Notes: a model not told the origin generated them from the letters alone. Numbered from the stretch's first letter, positions 17,013 through 25,927 are shown. The stretch is DNA of 37,220 nucleotides from Flavobacteriaceae bacterium PRS1 (GCA_003709165.1 RDRZ01000022.1:1-37220); one strand, 5' to 3'. Numbers and translations are program-made.

Positions 17013-18419
17013 TTATGTTGAAGGACAAATATAATCTGAAATAGAAACTCCAACTTCTTTCATTGCTTTAAAACCACCTTTAACATCAATTAAATTATGA
17101 ATGCCTCTGCTTTTTAAAATTGAAGATGCAATTACTGATCGATAACCACCTGCACAATGTACATAAAAGTTTTCTTTAGATGGAAACTCTGATAAATGGT
17201 CGTTAATAAAACTTAAGGGTGTGTTGATTGCATTAGTCATATGTTTTGATTGATATTCTCCTTCTTTACGAACATCAAAAATTGGAGCTTTTTTATTATC
17301 AATTTGACTTTTAAAAGTTTCAGCAGTTATAGATGTTATAGTATCGAATTCTTTTGAAGCATTTTTCCAAGCTTCGAAACCACCTTTTAAATATCCTAAG
17401 GTATTATCGAAACCAACTCTGGATAATCTTGTTACTGCTTCTTCCTCTCTTCCTTTTGGTGCAACTAATAATATAGGTTGCTTTACATCTGCAATTAAAA
17501 CACCAACCCAAGGTGCAAAACTTCCATCTAAACCAATAAAAATTGATCTTGGAATATGTCCTTTTACAAAATCGTCTTGATGGCGAACATCTAAAATAAT
17601 GGCTTCCGTTTCTTTAGCTGCAGTTTCAAAAGCATCTGGCGATAAAACTTGTGTACCTCGTTTTAATACAACATCAATATCTTCATAACCTTCTCTATTC
17701 ATTTTTACATTAAGAGGGAAATATTTTGGTGGTGGTAATAAACCATCTGTAACTTCTTCTATAAACTCTTCTTTGGTCATATCTGCACGTAAAGCATAAT
17801 TGGTTTGCTTCTGATTGCCTAAAACACCTACAGTTTCTTTACTTAAATTTTTGCCACAGGCTGAACCTGCTCCGTGAGCAGGATATACAATTACATCGTC
17901 TGCTAAAGACATAATTTTAGTTCGTAAACTATCATATAAAAATCCTGCCAAATCTTTTTCGGTAATACTCCCCGCTTTTTGAGCTAAATCTGGACGACCA
18001 ACATCTCCTAAAAACAATGTGTCTCCACTAAAGATAGCATGATCCTTTCCGTTTTTATCTCTTAAAAGGTATGTAGTACTTTCCATTGTATGTCCTGGAG
18101 TATGTAGAACAACAATGGTTATTTCACCAATTTTAAATTCTTGTCCGTCTTTTGCAATTATTGCATCAAAAGATGTTTCTGCATTTGGACCGAAAACAAT
18201 TGGTGCATTAGTTTTTTTTGATAGTGTAACGTGACCACTAACAAAATCGGCATGAAAATGCGTTTCAAAAATATACTTGATCTTTGCATCATCTAATTTT
18301 GCTCTATCAATATATGGCTTAACTTCTCGCAAAGGATCTATTATTGCTACTTCACCATTACTTTCAATGTAGTATGCACCTTGTGCTAAACAGCCAGTAT
18401 ATATTTGTTCTATTTTCAT
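17013..18419 (-). CDS. Persulfide dioxygenase-rhodanese fusion (CstB-like MBL-fold protein)
   Basis: A 468-residue protein. Residues about 1-240 are an ETHE1/Blh-type metallo-beta-lactamase domain: THFHADFVSGH (53-63), LHTPGHT (about 106-110), SGDTLFLGDVGRPDL (about 131-145) and YPAHGAGSACGK (about 180-190) supply the Fe ligands. Two rhodanese domains follow. The first has LLVAPKGREEEA where the catalytic Cys should be, so it is degenerate. The second has YVHCAGGYRS (Cys about 422). This is the CstB layout; CstB oxidises persulfides to thiosulfate or sulfite. It heads an operon with two rhodaneses and has a promoter with a perfect operator palindrome. Confidence 0.92.
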   Translation of the reverse strand: MKIEQIYTGCLAQGAYYIESNGEVAIIDPLREVKPYIDRAKLDDAKIKYIFETHFHADFVSGHVTLSKKTNAPIVFGPNAETSFDAIIAKDGQEFKIGEITIVVLHTPGHTMESTTYLLRDKNGKDHAIFSGDTLFLGDVGRPDLAQKAGSITEKDLAGFLYDSLRTKIMSLADDVIVYPAHGAGSACGKNLSKETVGVLGNQKQTNYALRADMTKEEFIEEVTDGLLPPPKYFPLNVKMNREGYEDIDVVLKRGTQVLSPDAFETAAKETEAIILDVRHQDDFVKGHIPRSIFIGLDGSFAPWVGVLIADVKQPILLVAPKGREEEAVTRLSRVGFDNTLGYLKGGFEAWKNASKEFDTITSITAETFKSQIDNKKAPIFDVRKEGEYQSKHMTNAINTPLSFINDHLSEFPSKENFYVHCAGGYRSVIASSILKSRGIHNLIDVKGGFKAMKEVGVSISDYICPST

Positions 18420-18438
18420 CTTAATATTTTTTGTCTTT

Positions 18439-18482
18439 CAAAGTTAATTAAAATTACATTTATATATGTAACTCATGTTACA
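18439..18482 (-). promoter_or_regulatory. Crp/Fnr-type operator plus -7 box for the cstB-like operon
   Basis: The operator is TGTAACTCATGTTACA (18467-18482), a perfect 6+6 inverted repeat. The -7 box read on minus is TAACTTTG (18439-18446). With transcription starting about 5 bases beyond the box, the operator centre falls near -40, the class II Crp activation position. The distance to the box matches the YeeE promoter to within 1 bp. Confidence 0.75.
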
Positions 18483-18502
18483 CTTTACTTATGAGCAAAA
18501 TT

Positions 18503-20233
18503 TTATTTATTTGATTGCTTAGTGTATTTCTGATATTTCTTAGTTACTGGTTTATCATTACACATAGACTCATAGCTATCTACAGCTTCTTGAATACTTA
18601 TAAAACAATTATTTACACCAATTTTATATATTATCTCCGATTTATCAAAAGTATCTCTTACTGGACCTTTTAATCCAGAAAAAAATACTTCAACATTTTT
18701 TGAATGAAAATAATCCAGTATTTCACTTATTGCATATATAGCACTACTATCAACGTTATTTAAACTTTCTCCTTCAATAATAAGGAGTCTTAAATTATCT
18801 CCTTTATATTTTGCAAACTCTTGTAATTTATCTTTAAAATATGTTGTATTTGCAAAGTGTAATTGTGCATCAAATCGGATAATTAAAATTCTTTCGTCTA
18901 TCTCAACATCTTTAAAACGTTCTTTATTTCTATAAAAATGTGTATTAGGAATTTTTCCTAAAATAGCAATATGCGGCTTTGAACTTTTATAAATTAACAT
19001 ACTTAATGAGAGGATAACTCCAGTTAAAATACCTTCTTTTATACCTATCGCTGCTGTAACTAATAAGGTTACATTTAGTATTACAAGATCTCTTTTTGAA
19101 TATTTTAGCAACTGTTTTGGCACAGAAAAATCTAATAAACTAAATACAGCAACCATAATAATTGCCGCTAAAACAGCTTTTGGCAAATAATAAAACAAAG
19201 GGGTTAAAAATAATAATGTTAAAGCTACAATAGATGCAGAAATAATTGATGCCAAAGGTGTTTTTGCGCCTGATTGATCATTAACTGCAGTTCTTGAAAA
19301 TCCTCCTGTAGCTGGATATGTTTGAAAAAATGACCCAATTACGTTTCCTAATCCTAAGGCAATTAACTCGTTATTGGGTTTAACTTTGTATCCATGATGT
19401 TTAGCCTCTATTGTTTTTGAAATAGATATCGCTTCTAAAAAAGCAATAAATGATAATGTAAAAGCTATTGGCATTAAGTCTTTTAATATTTCTTTATCAA
19501 AAACAGGAATATGAAAACTTGGCAAGCCTTTAGGTATTTCTCCTACAATACTTACGCCAATTTGGTCTAAACCGAATATTTTTACAATAAGCACACCCAA
19601 AATCACAACAGACAAAGCTGCTGGAAAATTTTTAAATTGCTTTTTAAGAACCACTATAACTACTATTGAAAGTATTCCTATTAAAAATGTAGCCCAACTA
19701 ATTTCATCAATGAGGTTGAATGCATCTGCCAATAAATATTGAATCTTGTTATTCCGTTCAATATCTATTCCTAATAGATGTTTCAGTTGATTTAAACCAA
19801 TTATAAGAGATGCCGCAGATGTGAAACCGCTAATTACAGGTTTTGACAAAAAATTCACTAAAAACCCTAATCTAAAAACACCGAAAGCAATTTGTAAAAC
19901 ACCCATCATTAATGCTAAAAGTATAGCAAATTCAATAAAGCGGTGTGTACCAATTTCTGCTAAAGCAATAACTCCTGAAGCTACAATTAACGAATCCATA
20001 GCAACAGGGCCAACTGATAATTGCCTGGAAGTTCCAAAAATAGCATAAACTATTTGAGGTATCATTGCTGTATATAAGCCATAAATTGGTGGTAATCCAG
20101 CAATCATTGCATAGGCAATTCCTTGCGGAACTAACATAACGCCTACGATTAATCCAGCATTAAAGTCTCCTTTAAGCCATCTTTTTTTATAATTGGGCAA
20201 CCATTCTAAAAATGGAAATATTTTTTCAAGTAT
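18503..20233 (-). CDS. SulP-family anion transporter with STAS domain
   Basis: A membrane carrier of about 565-576 residues. The SulP signature region GVMLVPQGIAYAMIAGLPPIYGLYTAMIPQ (read in parts) is near the N-terminus, with GTSRQLSVGPVAMDSLI and VIGSFFQTYPATGGFSRTAVN after it. About 10-12 helices are followed by a C-terminal STAS domain (about 430-550, LLIIEGESLNNVDSSAIYAI). It follows soeA by 72 bp and probably moves sulfate or sulfite. Start: the family's N-terminus is M-L-K/E-K-x-x-P-F-L-E-W-L-P-N-Y; here LEKIFPFLEWLPNY is preceded by ATA (20231-20233) directly after an in-frame stop. TTG at 20198 is the alternative start. Confidence 0.92.
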   Translation of the reverse strand: MLEKIFPFLEWLPNYKKRWLKGDFNAGLIVGVMLVPQGIAYAMIAGLPPIYGLYTAMIPQIVYAIFGTSRQLSVGPVAMDSLIVASGVIALAEIGTHRFIEFAILLALMMGVLQIAFGVFRLGFLVNFLSKPVISGFTSAASLIIGLNQLKHLLGIDIERNNKIQYLLADAFNLIDEISWATFLIGILSIVVIVVLKKQFKNFPAALSVVILGVLIVKIFGLDQIGVSIVGEIPKGLPSFHIPVFDKEILKDLMPIAFTLSFIAFLEAISISKTIEAKHHGYKVKPNNELIALGLGNVIGSFFQTYPATGGFSRTAVNDQSGAKTPLASIISASIVALTLLFLTPLFYYLPKAVLAAIIMVAVFSLLDFSVPKQLLKYSKRDLVILNVTLLVTAAIGIKEGILTGVILSLSMLIYKSSKPHIAILGKIPNTHFYRNKERFKDVEIDERILIIRFDAQLHFANTTYFKDKLQEFAKYKGDNLRLLIIEGESLNNVDSSAIYAISEILDYFHSKNVEVFFSGLKGPVRDTFDKSEIIYKIGVNNCFISIQEAVDSYESMCNDKPVTKKYQKYTKQSNK

Positions 20234-20305
20234 TTATAAATTTAATTAATTATGTATTAAATATCATCTAAAGTCCTTTATGACAATAAATCAAATCATA
20301 ATTTT

Positions 20306-23212
20306 TTAATCTTCTTTTTTATCAATATAATACGTAGAGATATCTGGTTTAAAGGCGCGTTTAAACCAAAGTGGTCTTCTTTCGCCATTTGGTCCAGGAG
20401 CAGGTCGTGACATGGATAGCCATTCTTTATATATTTCATGCGACTTATTAGTGTCCACAAAAATATCTCCATATTTTTCGCCTGAAGCAGGTTTTTCTAT
20501 TCTTACTTTTTGATGCCAACAGTGCATTCCGCTAATTGGGTCAGGATGCACAGCATGAGTGATGTTTTGATGCACACCACCATCTTTCCAAAAGATACGT
20601 TTTGAATCTTTATCGCTTGATTCAAAAGGTTTTACACCAGAAATCGTATTCATTTTCCAGCCTCCTTTTCCATCGCTTTCAATATTTACTGTATTGGTTG
20701 CCCAACGGTTTCCATCTTTATCCTGTGGTCTTTTCCATCTGCCAAGGTGGTGTGAACAGGCAACAACACCTGGTTTCATACTTTGTGTTACCCAAACTTT
20801 ATCAATAAAGTAGCCTATATCAGTATTCATTTTTACCAAATCACCTGTTTTAAATTCCCATTTTGCAGCATCGTCTGGATGCATCCAAATAGGGTTTCTG
20901 TTCGATATTTCCATCAACCACTTAGCATTCCCCGAACGTGAGTGAATTAATGTTGGCAATCTAAACGTAGGAACTAAAACATATTCTCCTTTTGATTTAT
21001 CTAAATTATCAAGATGAATATGGCTTTTTATATAGGTAGGAGTTGCATATTCTGGCCATTTCCAATCGACCATTGTTTGCGAATAAAATTCATTTTTACG
21101 AGACGGTGTTGGAAAACCAACCATAGCTTTACCATTAATCATCACACCAATATCTTTTCCATTTTTACGAATAACATTTGTTATAGAATCAACTTCTGTA
21201 CCATGCAATTCTTCCTCTGTTAACAGTGTTTCATTCATTTTATAAGATTCTCCTTTTTCAATTTCAAAAGTGCCATACTTCTGCATATACTCTAACTCTG
21301 TTAGTCCTTCTTCTTTAGCAACTTTAGGTAATCCCGGTACGCGTTCAAAAATATATTGATAGTACTCACCAATTTTTATTTTCTTTCCAGGTCTGTATGG
21401 AGATTCAAAATGTTTACGGATTCCCATACTACCATCTGGATCAATTTTCCAGCTCAATTCAATCCAAAACTCATCTTCTTCCCAAACTTCACCAGGGTTT
21501 GCTTGGTATGTAAATTCTACGGGACTTCCATTTCTACGCGCAGCTTCTCTTAAAACGGGTTGGCGAAATGCTACCCAAGTTCCACCATGAGTTGCATACG
21601 AATTAATATCATGTCGCTCCGAAGCCAATCCCATTGGTAAAACAAAATCGGCATAAAAAGCAGTTTCACTCCAAATCGGAGTTAAGGCTGCGTGTAAGCC
21701 TATTTTAGATTCATCCATAAACATTTCCATCCAAGTAAAACCGTCTGGATACGTCCAAACAGGATTGAATACTCTGGTAAAATACACATCCATTTTGCCT
21801 CTGCCTTCTTTTAAAAAATGAGGCAATAACTGGCTCATTTCGAAAAATGCTAAAGGATATTCTTTTGGAAAATGTAACTCATTCCATTGTTTTTGTGGTT
21901 TTGGAGGATTTGGTTGCGTTGGACTAAATTTATTCCATGAGTTTGGTGATGTTCCGCCTTTGGCTCCAACTGCTCCGGTTAATACTGTTAAAAAATGTAA
22001 ACAGCGTGCAACTGCCCATCCGCCAAGGTTAGAAGCTCCAGCAGCTCTCCAGTTGTGGGAAGCAAAACGCTCACCAGCTTCTCCAATTAAATGCGCGATT
22101 TCTATAATGGTTTCAGCTTTTACACCAGATTCTTTTTCAGCAAATTCTGGAGTAAATTCTTTATATTCCTCAATCATTGCTGCAATATAATTTTCGAATG
22201 TTACTTTTTTATCACTATGCAATGCTTTTAAATACTCTTGCCAATTAGTCCAATTTTCGAGATATTCTCTATTATACAATCCTTCTTCTAAAATAATTAA
22301 CGCCATTGCCAATAAAACGGCTGCTTCTGTTCCTGGATATGTTGGCAACCAATAATCGGACATAGAGGCTGTATTAGACAAACGGGGATCCATAGTTGCT
22401 AACTTGGCACCTTTCATTTTACCTTCAATAATTCGTTGTGCATGAGGATTAAAATAGTGCCCAGATTCTAAATGTGCAGAAATTAATAAAATGAATTTCG
22501 CATTTGCATGATCTGGAGAAGGTCTATCGTATCCATACCATAAATTATAGCCAAAACGAGCTCCAGAGGAACATATATTTGTATGAGAATTATGACCATC
22601 AATTCCCCAACCTTGTAGAATCCAATTCATGAATTTTTCATGTCCTGGACGTCCTACATGGTAAGCGATTTCGTTATGTCTGTCTTCTTTTATCGCTTTG
22701 CGAATTCTTGCAGCTATCGTATCGAGTGCTTCATCCCAAGTGATGCGTTCCCATTCTCCTTCGCCACGTTTTCCTTTTCGCTTAAGTGGGAATAATATAC
22801 GATCTGGATCATTGATCTGATTTATTGTTGCAGGACCTTTAGCACAGAGTCTACCTCTACTACCCGGATGATGAGGATTTCCTTCAAACTTTTTTACTAC
22901 TTGGGTTTCTTTATCTATAAAAGCAGTTAATCCACAAGCACTTTCACAATTAAAACATGTTGTAGGAACAATTTGATAGGTAGTTTTCTTCTTTTTTGGC
23001 CAGACTTTCGGGTCGTATTCTACCCAATTATCCCATTTTTCAGGTGGAGGAAAGTTCTCATACATTTGAGCAACTTCTTCATCGGAAAAATGTCGCATAT
23101 CGTCATCAAACTCTTGATCCATATTGCCATCAGAATTAATTTTGTGAAGATTAGGAATGAGTCCTATTTTCTCAGCAATATTTTCTATAAATGATGGTTT
23201 TTTGTAGCCCAT
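20306..23212 (-). CDS. Molybdopterin oxidoreductase, SoeA-like sulfite dehydrogenase catalytic subunit
   Basis: A 968-residue DMSO-reductase-family enzyme. An N-terminal [4Fe-4S] motif has cysteines at about 86, 89, 93 (TCFNCESACG) and 123 (RLCAKGPA). The Mo ligand is probably Cys214 (TNICSSGARFG), as in the Psr/Phs/Soe group. There is no twin-arginine signal, so it should be cytoplasmic, as SoeA is. It is in an operon with a fused iron-sulfur/NrfD-like subunit and SulP, beside persulfide dioxygenase and rhodaneses, so oxidation of sulfite to sulfate is the best guess. Thiosulfate or polysulfide reduction is the alternative; sequence alone cannot settle the direction. Confidence 0.85.
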   Translation of the reverse strand: MGYKKPSFIENIAEKIGLIPNLHKINSDGNMDQEFDDDMRHFSDEEVAQMYENFPPPEKWDNWVEYDPKVWPKKKKTTYQIVPTTCFNCESACGLTAFIDKETQVVKKFEGNPHHPGSRGRLCAKGPATINQINDPDRILFPLKRKGKRGEGEWERITWDEALDTIAARIRKAIKEDRHNEIAYHVGRPGHEKFMNWILQGWGIDGHNSHTNICSSGARFGYNLWYGYDRPSPDHANAKFILLISAHLESGHYFNPHAQRIIEGKMKGAKLATMDPRLSNTASMSDYWLPTYPGTEAAVLLAMALIILEEGLYNREYLENWTNWQEYLKALHSDKKVTFENYIAAMIEEYKEFTPEFAEKESGVKAETIIEIAHLIGEAGERFASHNWRAAGASNLGGWAVARCLHFLTVLTGAVGAKGGTSPNSWNKFSPTQPNPPKPQKQWNELHFPKEYPLAFFEMSQLLPHFLKEGRGKMDVYFTRVFNPVWTYPDGFTWMEMFMDESKIGLHAALTPIWSETAFYADFVLPMGLASERHDINSYATHGGTWVAFRQPVLREAARRNGSPVEFTYQANPGEVWEEDEFWIELSWKIDPDGSMGIRKHFESPYRPGKKIKIGEYYQYIFERVPGLPKVAKEEGLTELEYMQKYGTFEIEKGESYKMNETLLTEEELHGTEVDSITNVIRKNGKDIGVMINGKAMVGFPTPSRKNEFYSQTMVDWKWPEYATPTYIKSHIHLDNLDKSKGEYVLVPTFRLPTLIHSRSGNAKWLMEISNRNPIWMHPDDAAKWEFKTGDLVKMNTDIGYFIDKVWVTQSMKPGVVACSHHLGRWKRPQDKDGNRWATNTVNIESDGKGGWKMNTISGVKPFESSDKDSKRIFWKDGGVHQNITHAVHPDPISGMHCWHQKVRIEKPASGEKYGDIFVDTNKSHEIYKEWLSMSRPAPGPNGERRPLWFKRAFKPDISTYYIDKKED

Positions 23213-23223
23213 TTTAGATTTTT

Positions 23224-23307
23224 GATTTTGGAATTACGATTTAAAATCAGTTTCCAAAATTTATTTTATTATTCAATCAACAATTCGTAAATCGTAATTC
23301 TACAATC
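23224..23307. repeat. Inverted repeat between soeBC and soeA, shares unit with 2145-2163
   Basis: GATTTTGGAATTACGATTT (23224-23242) and AAATCGTAATTCTACAATC (23289-23307) are complementary at 17 of 19 positions and would fold into a long hairpin in the intergenic mRNA. The second arm matches the 19-mer upstream of acs with one mismatch. It may moderate the relative expression of the two subunits. Confidence 0.55.
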
Positions 23308-23312
23308 TTAAA

Positions 23313-24929
23313 TTATGCAAGCGGTATTCTTTGTGGTGCTTCTATCCATATTTTTTCTGTTACGTATATTCCGATAAGTACTAATACTGCTGAAACAATT
23401 AACATCATTTCACTTGGTACAACTAACATTAAAAATAGCGGTAAAACATTTCCAATAAATACAACTACAGTCCAAAATAGATTTTTATAACGTCCTTTTG
23501 TTATCATATTTACAACTGTTTGTGCTGCTGTTGATGGATGTGTGATTGTTAATTCGGTAAGCATTGTAAATAAATTTACAGTTAAAGCAATTACTAACGT
23601 TATTTTTAAAATAGACATCCAGTTTTCTAAATCTATAAATAAGGTGATTAAAGCAAATATTGCTATTCCTGCCATGACACTATGTACTAACATATGCAAT
23701 GGTAATGATGGGCTTTCCCAAAAATCTCTTCCTTTGGCTTGTGCAAATAAGAATGCTGTATATATTGCTAGCATTACTGCGAAAAATGCCGTTACCCATA
23801 ACAATATGGTTTCTCCAATTTTAATTTCGAAATAGGTCATTGCTCCCCAAACTGTTACTAATAAGCCAAAAACCGAAATTATATAAGCTCCTTTTACTAA
23901 CCAAGATTTCCATTGAGGACGGAATAACACATAAAGGAAGCGGTCTGGTCTGTCTAAATCCATTACTAAAAATAAACCTGTTAATGATAGAAACACTAAT
24001 GATATTCCAACTGACCATAATTTGGTAGTATCTGAAACTTCATAGCCTAAATTAATTGCCAAAAACGGAATTAAAAAAGCTCCTGCTGCAACTGCTTTAG
24101 TTGTTACATAAGCCGCAACTTCCCAACCCCAAAGTATTCCTTTATCTGGTGTGTCGTACACTCTACGTGCTTTTCCGTTTAGAACATCTATGTAATTTGG
24201 ATTTTCGTTATCTTTTCTTTTATATGCAGCCTCTATATCATTATCAATACTCATTTGAAGCAAATTGACATCGTCGTTAGTGTGCATCATTTTTTCTGCA
24301 GCTTTCGCATAATGACCAACACCACGAGCTTGAGAATTCCATAAAAACTCACCTGATTTATCCGTAGCCTCTGGATTTAATGAAGTGTAATCTCCATCTA
24401 TATAAAACAGGTTAGGATTTGTACCCTTTTCTGGCTTACGAACTGTGACTTGTTGTGTGGCTAGTAATTGCGAAATTTCTGTGGTTGGATCTTCCATATC
24501 ACCAGCAATAATTGCATGCTCTGGGCAAACGGAAACACAAGCAGGTTCTCTTCCAACATCTACTCTATGAGCGCAAAAATTACATTTTGCAGCAGTTTGT
24601 GTATCAGGATCAATATATAAAGCATCATAAGGGCAAGCTTGCATACAAGCTTTACAGCCTATACATCTGTTGTTATCAAAATCAACGATACCATCTTCAC
24701 GAATAAATAAAGCTTCCGTTGGACATATATCAACACATGGAGCATCACTACAATGGTTACAGCGCATTACTGAAAAAATCCTACGTGTATCTGGGAATAC
24801 CCCTTTTTCAACTTGTTTTACATAGGTTCGGTTAACTCCAATTGGATCATCATGCTCTGATTTGCATGCAGTTGTACAAGCGTGACAACCAATACATTTT
24901 CGATTGTCAATAATAAAACCAAACTTCAT
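23313..24929 (-). CDS. Fused SoeB-SoeC: four-cluster ferredoxin subunit joined to NrfD-like membrane anchor
   Basis: A 538-residue protein. Residues 1-145 hold sixteen cysteines in DmsB/SoeB spacing (12, 15, 18, 22; 57, 60, 65, 69; 89, 92, 95, 99; 116, 119, 131, 135) for four [4Fe-4S] clusters. A linker of about 120 residues follows, then an NrfD-like domain (about 265-535) with eight or so helices and the motif DLDRPDRFLYVLFRPQWKSW. It would pass electrons from the SoeA-like subunit to the quinone pool. In Allochromatium vinosum SoeB and SoeC are separate proteins; here they form one chain. Its promoter region carries a weaker copy of the cluster's operator. Confidence 0.88.
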   Translation of the reverse strand: MKFGFIIDNRKCIGCHACTTACKSEHDDPIGVNRTYVKQVEKGVFPDTRRIFSVMRCNHCSDAPCVDICPTEALFIREDGIVDFDNNRCIGCKACMQACPYDALYIDPDTQTAAKCNFCAHRVDVGREPACVSVCPEHAIIAGDMEDPTTEISQLLATQQVTVRKPEKGTNPNLFYIDGDYTSLNPEATDKSGEFLWNSQARGVGHYAKAAEKMMHTNDDVNLLQMSIDNDIEAAYKRKDNENPNYIDVLNGKARRVYDTPDKGILWGWEVAAYVTTKAVAAGAFLIPFLAINLGYEVSDTTKLWSVGISLVFLSLTGLFLVMDLDRPDRFLYVLFRPQWKSWLVKGAYIISVFGLLVTVWGAMTYFEIKIGETILLWVTAFFAVMLAIYTAFLFAQAKGRDFWESPSLPLHMLVHSVMAGIAIFALITLFIDLENWMSILKITLVIALTVNLFTMLTELTITHPSTAAQTVVNMITKGRYKNLFWTVVVFIGNVLPLFLMLVVPSEMMLIVSAVLVLIGIYVTEKIWIEAPQRIPLA

Positions 24930-25237
24930 ATATTACTATAATTGTATATGGTGAATATTAGTTAGTTATCAAAGTTAAACTAATAACTCTTAATTAAATG
25001 TAATTTTAGTTGCTTAAATCATTGAACTCGTTTAAAACTTTTTCTGTTTCCTAAAAAATGGCTGAAATTCATCCAACTTCGTTACTTTTCTTATACGTAT
25101 CGCTGTTATGTAGTGCAAAAAGTGCCTCACCTGAACAAATTTCATCTCATTTTTGGTTATAAACAAAAAGTTTAAACGGGTTCATTATTAATACAAATAT
25201 TAAAATTATTTTTTAAAATTTACACTTTCGATAAAAA
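24930..25237. other. Intergenic region between the crp/fnr gene and soeBC
   Basis: This 308-bp gap holds the soeBC promoter and operator (24970-25014). The rest, 25015-25237, shows no open frame, hairpin or repeat that I can defend. Confidence 0.5.
24970..25014 (-). promoter_or_regulatory. Promoter of soeBC-soeA-sulP with degenerate Crp/Fnr-type operator
   Basis: The -7 box read on minus is TAACTTTG (24970-24977), identical to that of the cstB-like gene. TGTAATTTTAGTTGCT at 24999-25014 matches TGTAAC-N4-GTTACA at 9 of 12 fixed positions. Its centre is 36.5 bp from the distal end of the box, the same as at the other two promoters. Confidence 0.55.
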
Positions 25238-25870
25238 TTAAAGTTCTAATACTTTTATGCTAATTCTATGGAGTTCAATTTTTTTATCAATTTCTAGAGT
25301 TTTTAAAAGTCTGGAAACAACTACCCTGGAAGTATGCAAATCGTACGCTATATCTTGGTGAGTCACATTAATTACATCGTTGCCAATTACCATTGCTTTA
25401 TCTTTAAGGTATTTTAATATGCGTTCATCCATTTTTAAAAATGCAATAGCATCTATGGCCTCAAGCAGTTCCATCATTCTACTGTGGTAACTTTGAAGTA
25501 TAAAATTTTGCCAACTCTTATATTTGCTCATCCATTCACTCATTTTCTGAACCGGAATCATAATCAACTTTGTATCTGTTTCAGCAATGGCACGAATTTT
25601 ACTTTTTGTTTGCCCTATACAACAAGATAGCGTCATAGCACAAGTATCACCTCGTTCTAAAAAGTATAAAATGAGTTCGTCTCCGTTGTCATCTTCACGC
25701 AGTATTTTTATTGCACCGCTAAGCAAAAGCGGCATAGACTTAATATAACTCCCTATTTCTATTAGGGTAAACCCTTTAGGAACTTCTTTAAAAACGCCAA
25801 CATTATTAACCTCTTGCATTAATGCATCTTCAAACAAGTGACCATAGTTTAATTTTAATTCATCAATCAT
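25238..25870 (-). CDS. Crp/Fnr-family transcriptional regulator
   Basis: A 210-residue regulator. An N-terminal cyclic-nucleotide-binding-like beta barrel (LLLSGAIKILREDDNGDELILYFLERGD, read in parts) is followed by a dimer helix (about 115-145) and a helix-turn-helix at about 169-191 (VTHQDIAYDLHTSRVVVSRLL). There is no N-terminal Fnr cysteine cluster. The sensor domain has Cys77 and a vicinal pair Cys83-Cys84 (DTCAMTLSCCIGQTKS), which could sense persulfide or redox state (inference). It lies next to the sulfur genes, whose three promoters share a Crp/Fnr-shaped palindrome, so it is the obvious candidate regulator. It follows the FAD oxidoreductase gene by 57 bp on the same strand. Confidence 0.92.
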   Translation of the reverse strand: MIDELKLNYGHLFEDALMQEVNNVGVFKEVPKGFTLIEIGSYIKSMPLLLSGAIKILREDDNGDELILYFLERGDTCAMTLSCCIGQTKSKIRAIAETDTKLIMIPVQKMSEWMSKYKSWQNFILQSYHSRMMELLEAIDAIAFLKMDERILKYLKDKAMVIGNDVINVTHQDIAYDLHTSRVVVSRLLKTLEIDKKIELHRISIKVLEL

Positions 25871-25927
25871 AATTATTTTAAAATCTTCTGTTAAGGTAAA
25901 TAAAAAAATCTTCTATAAGAATATCTA

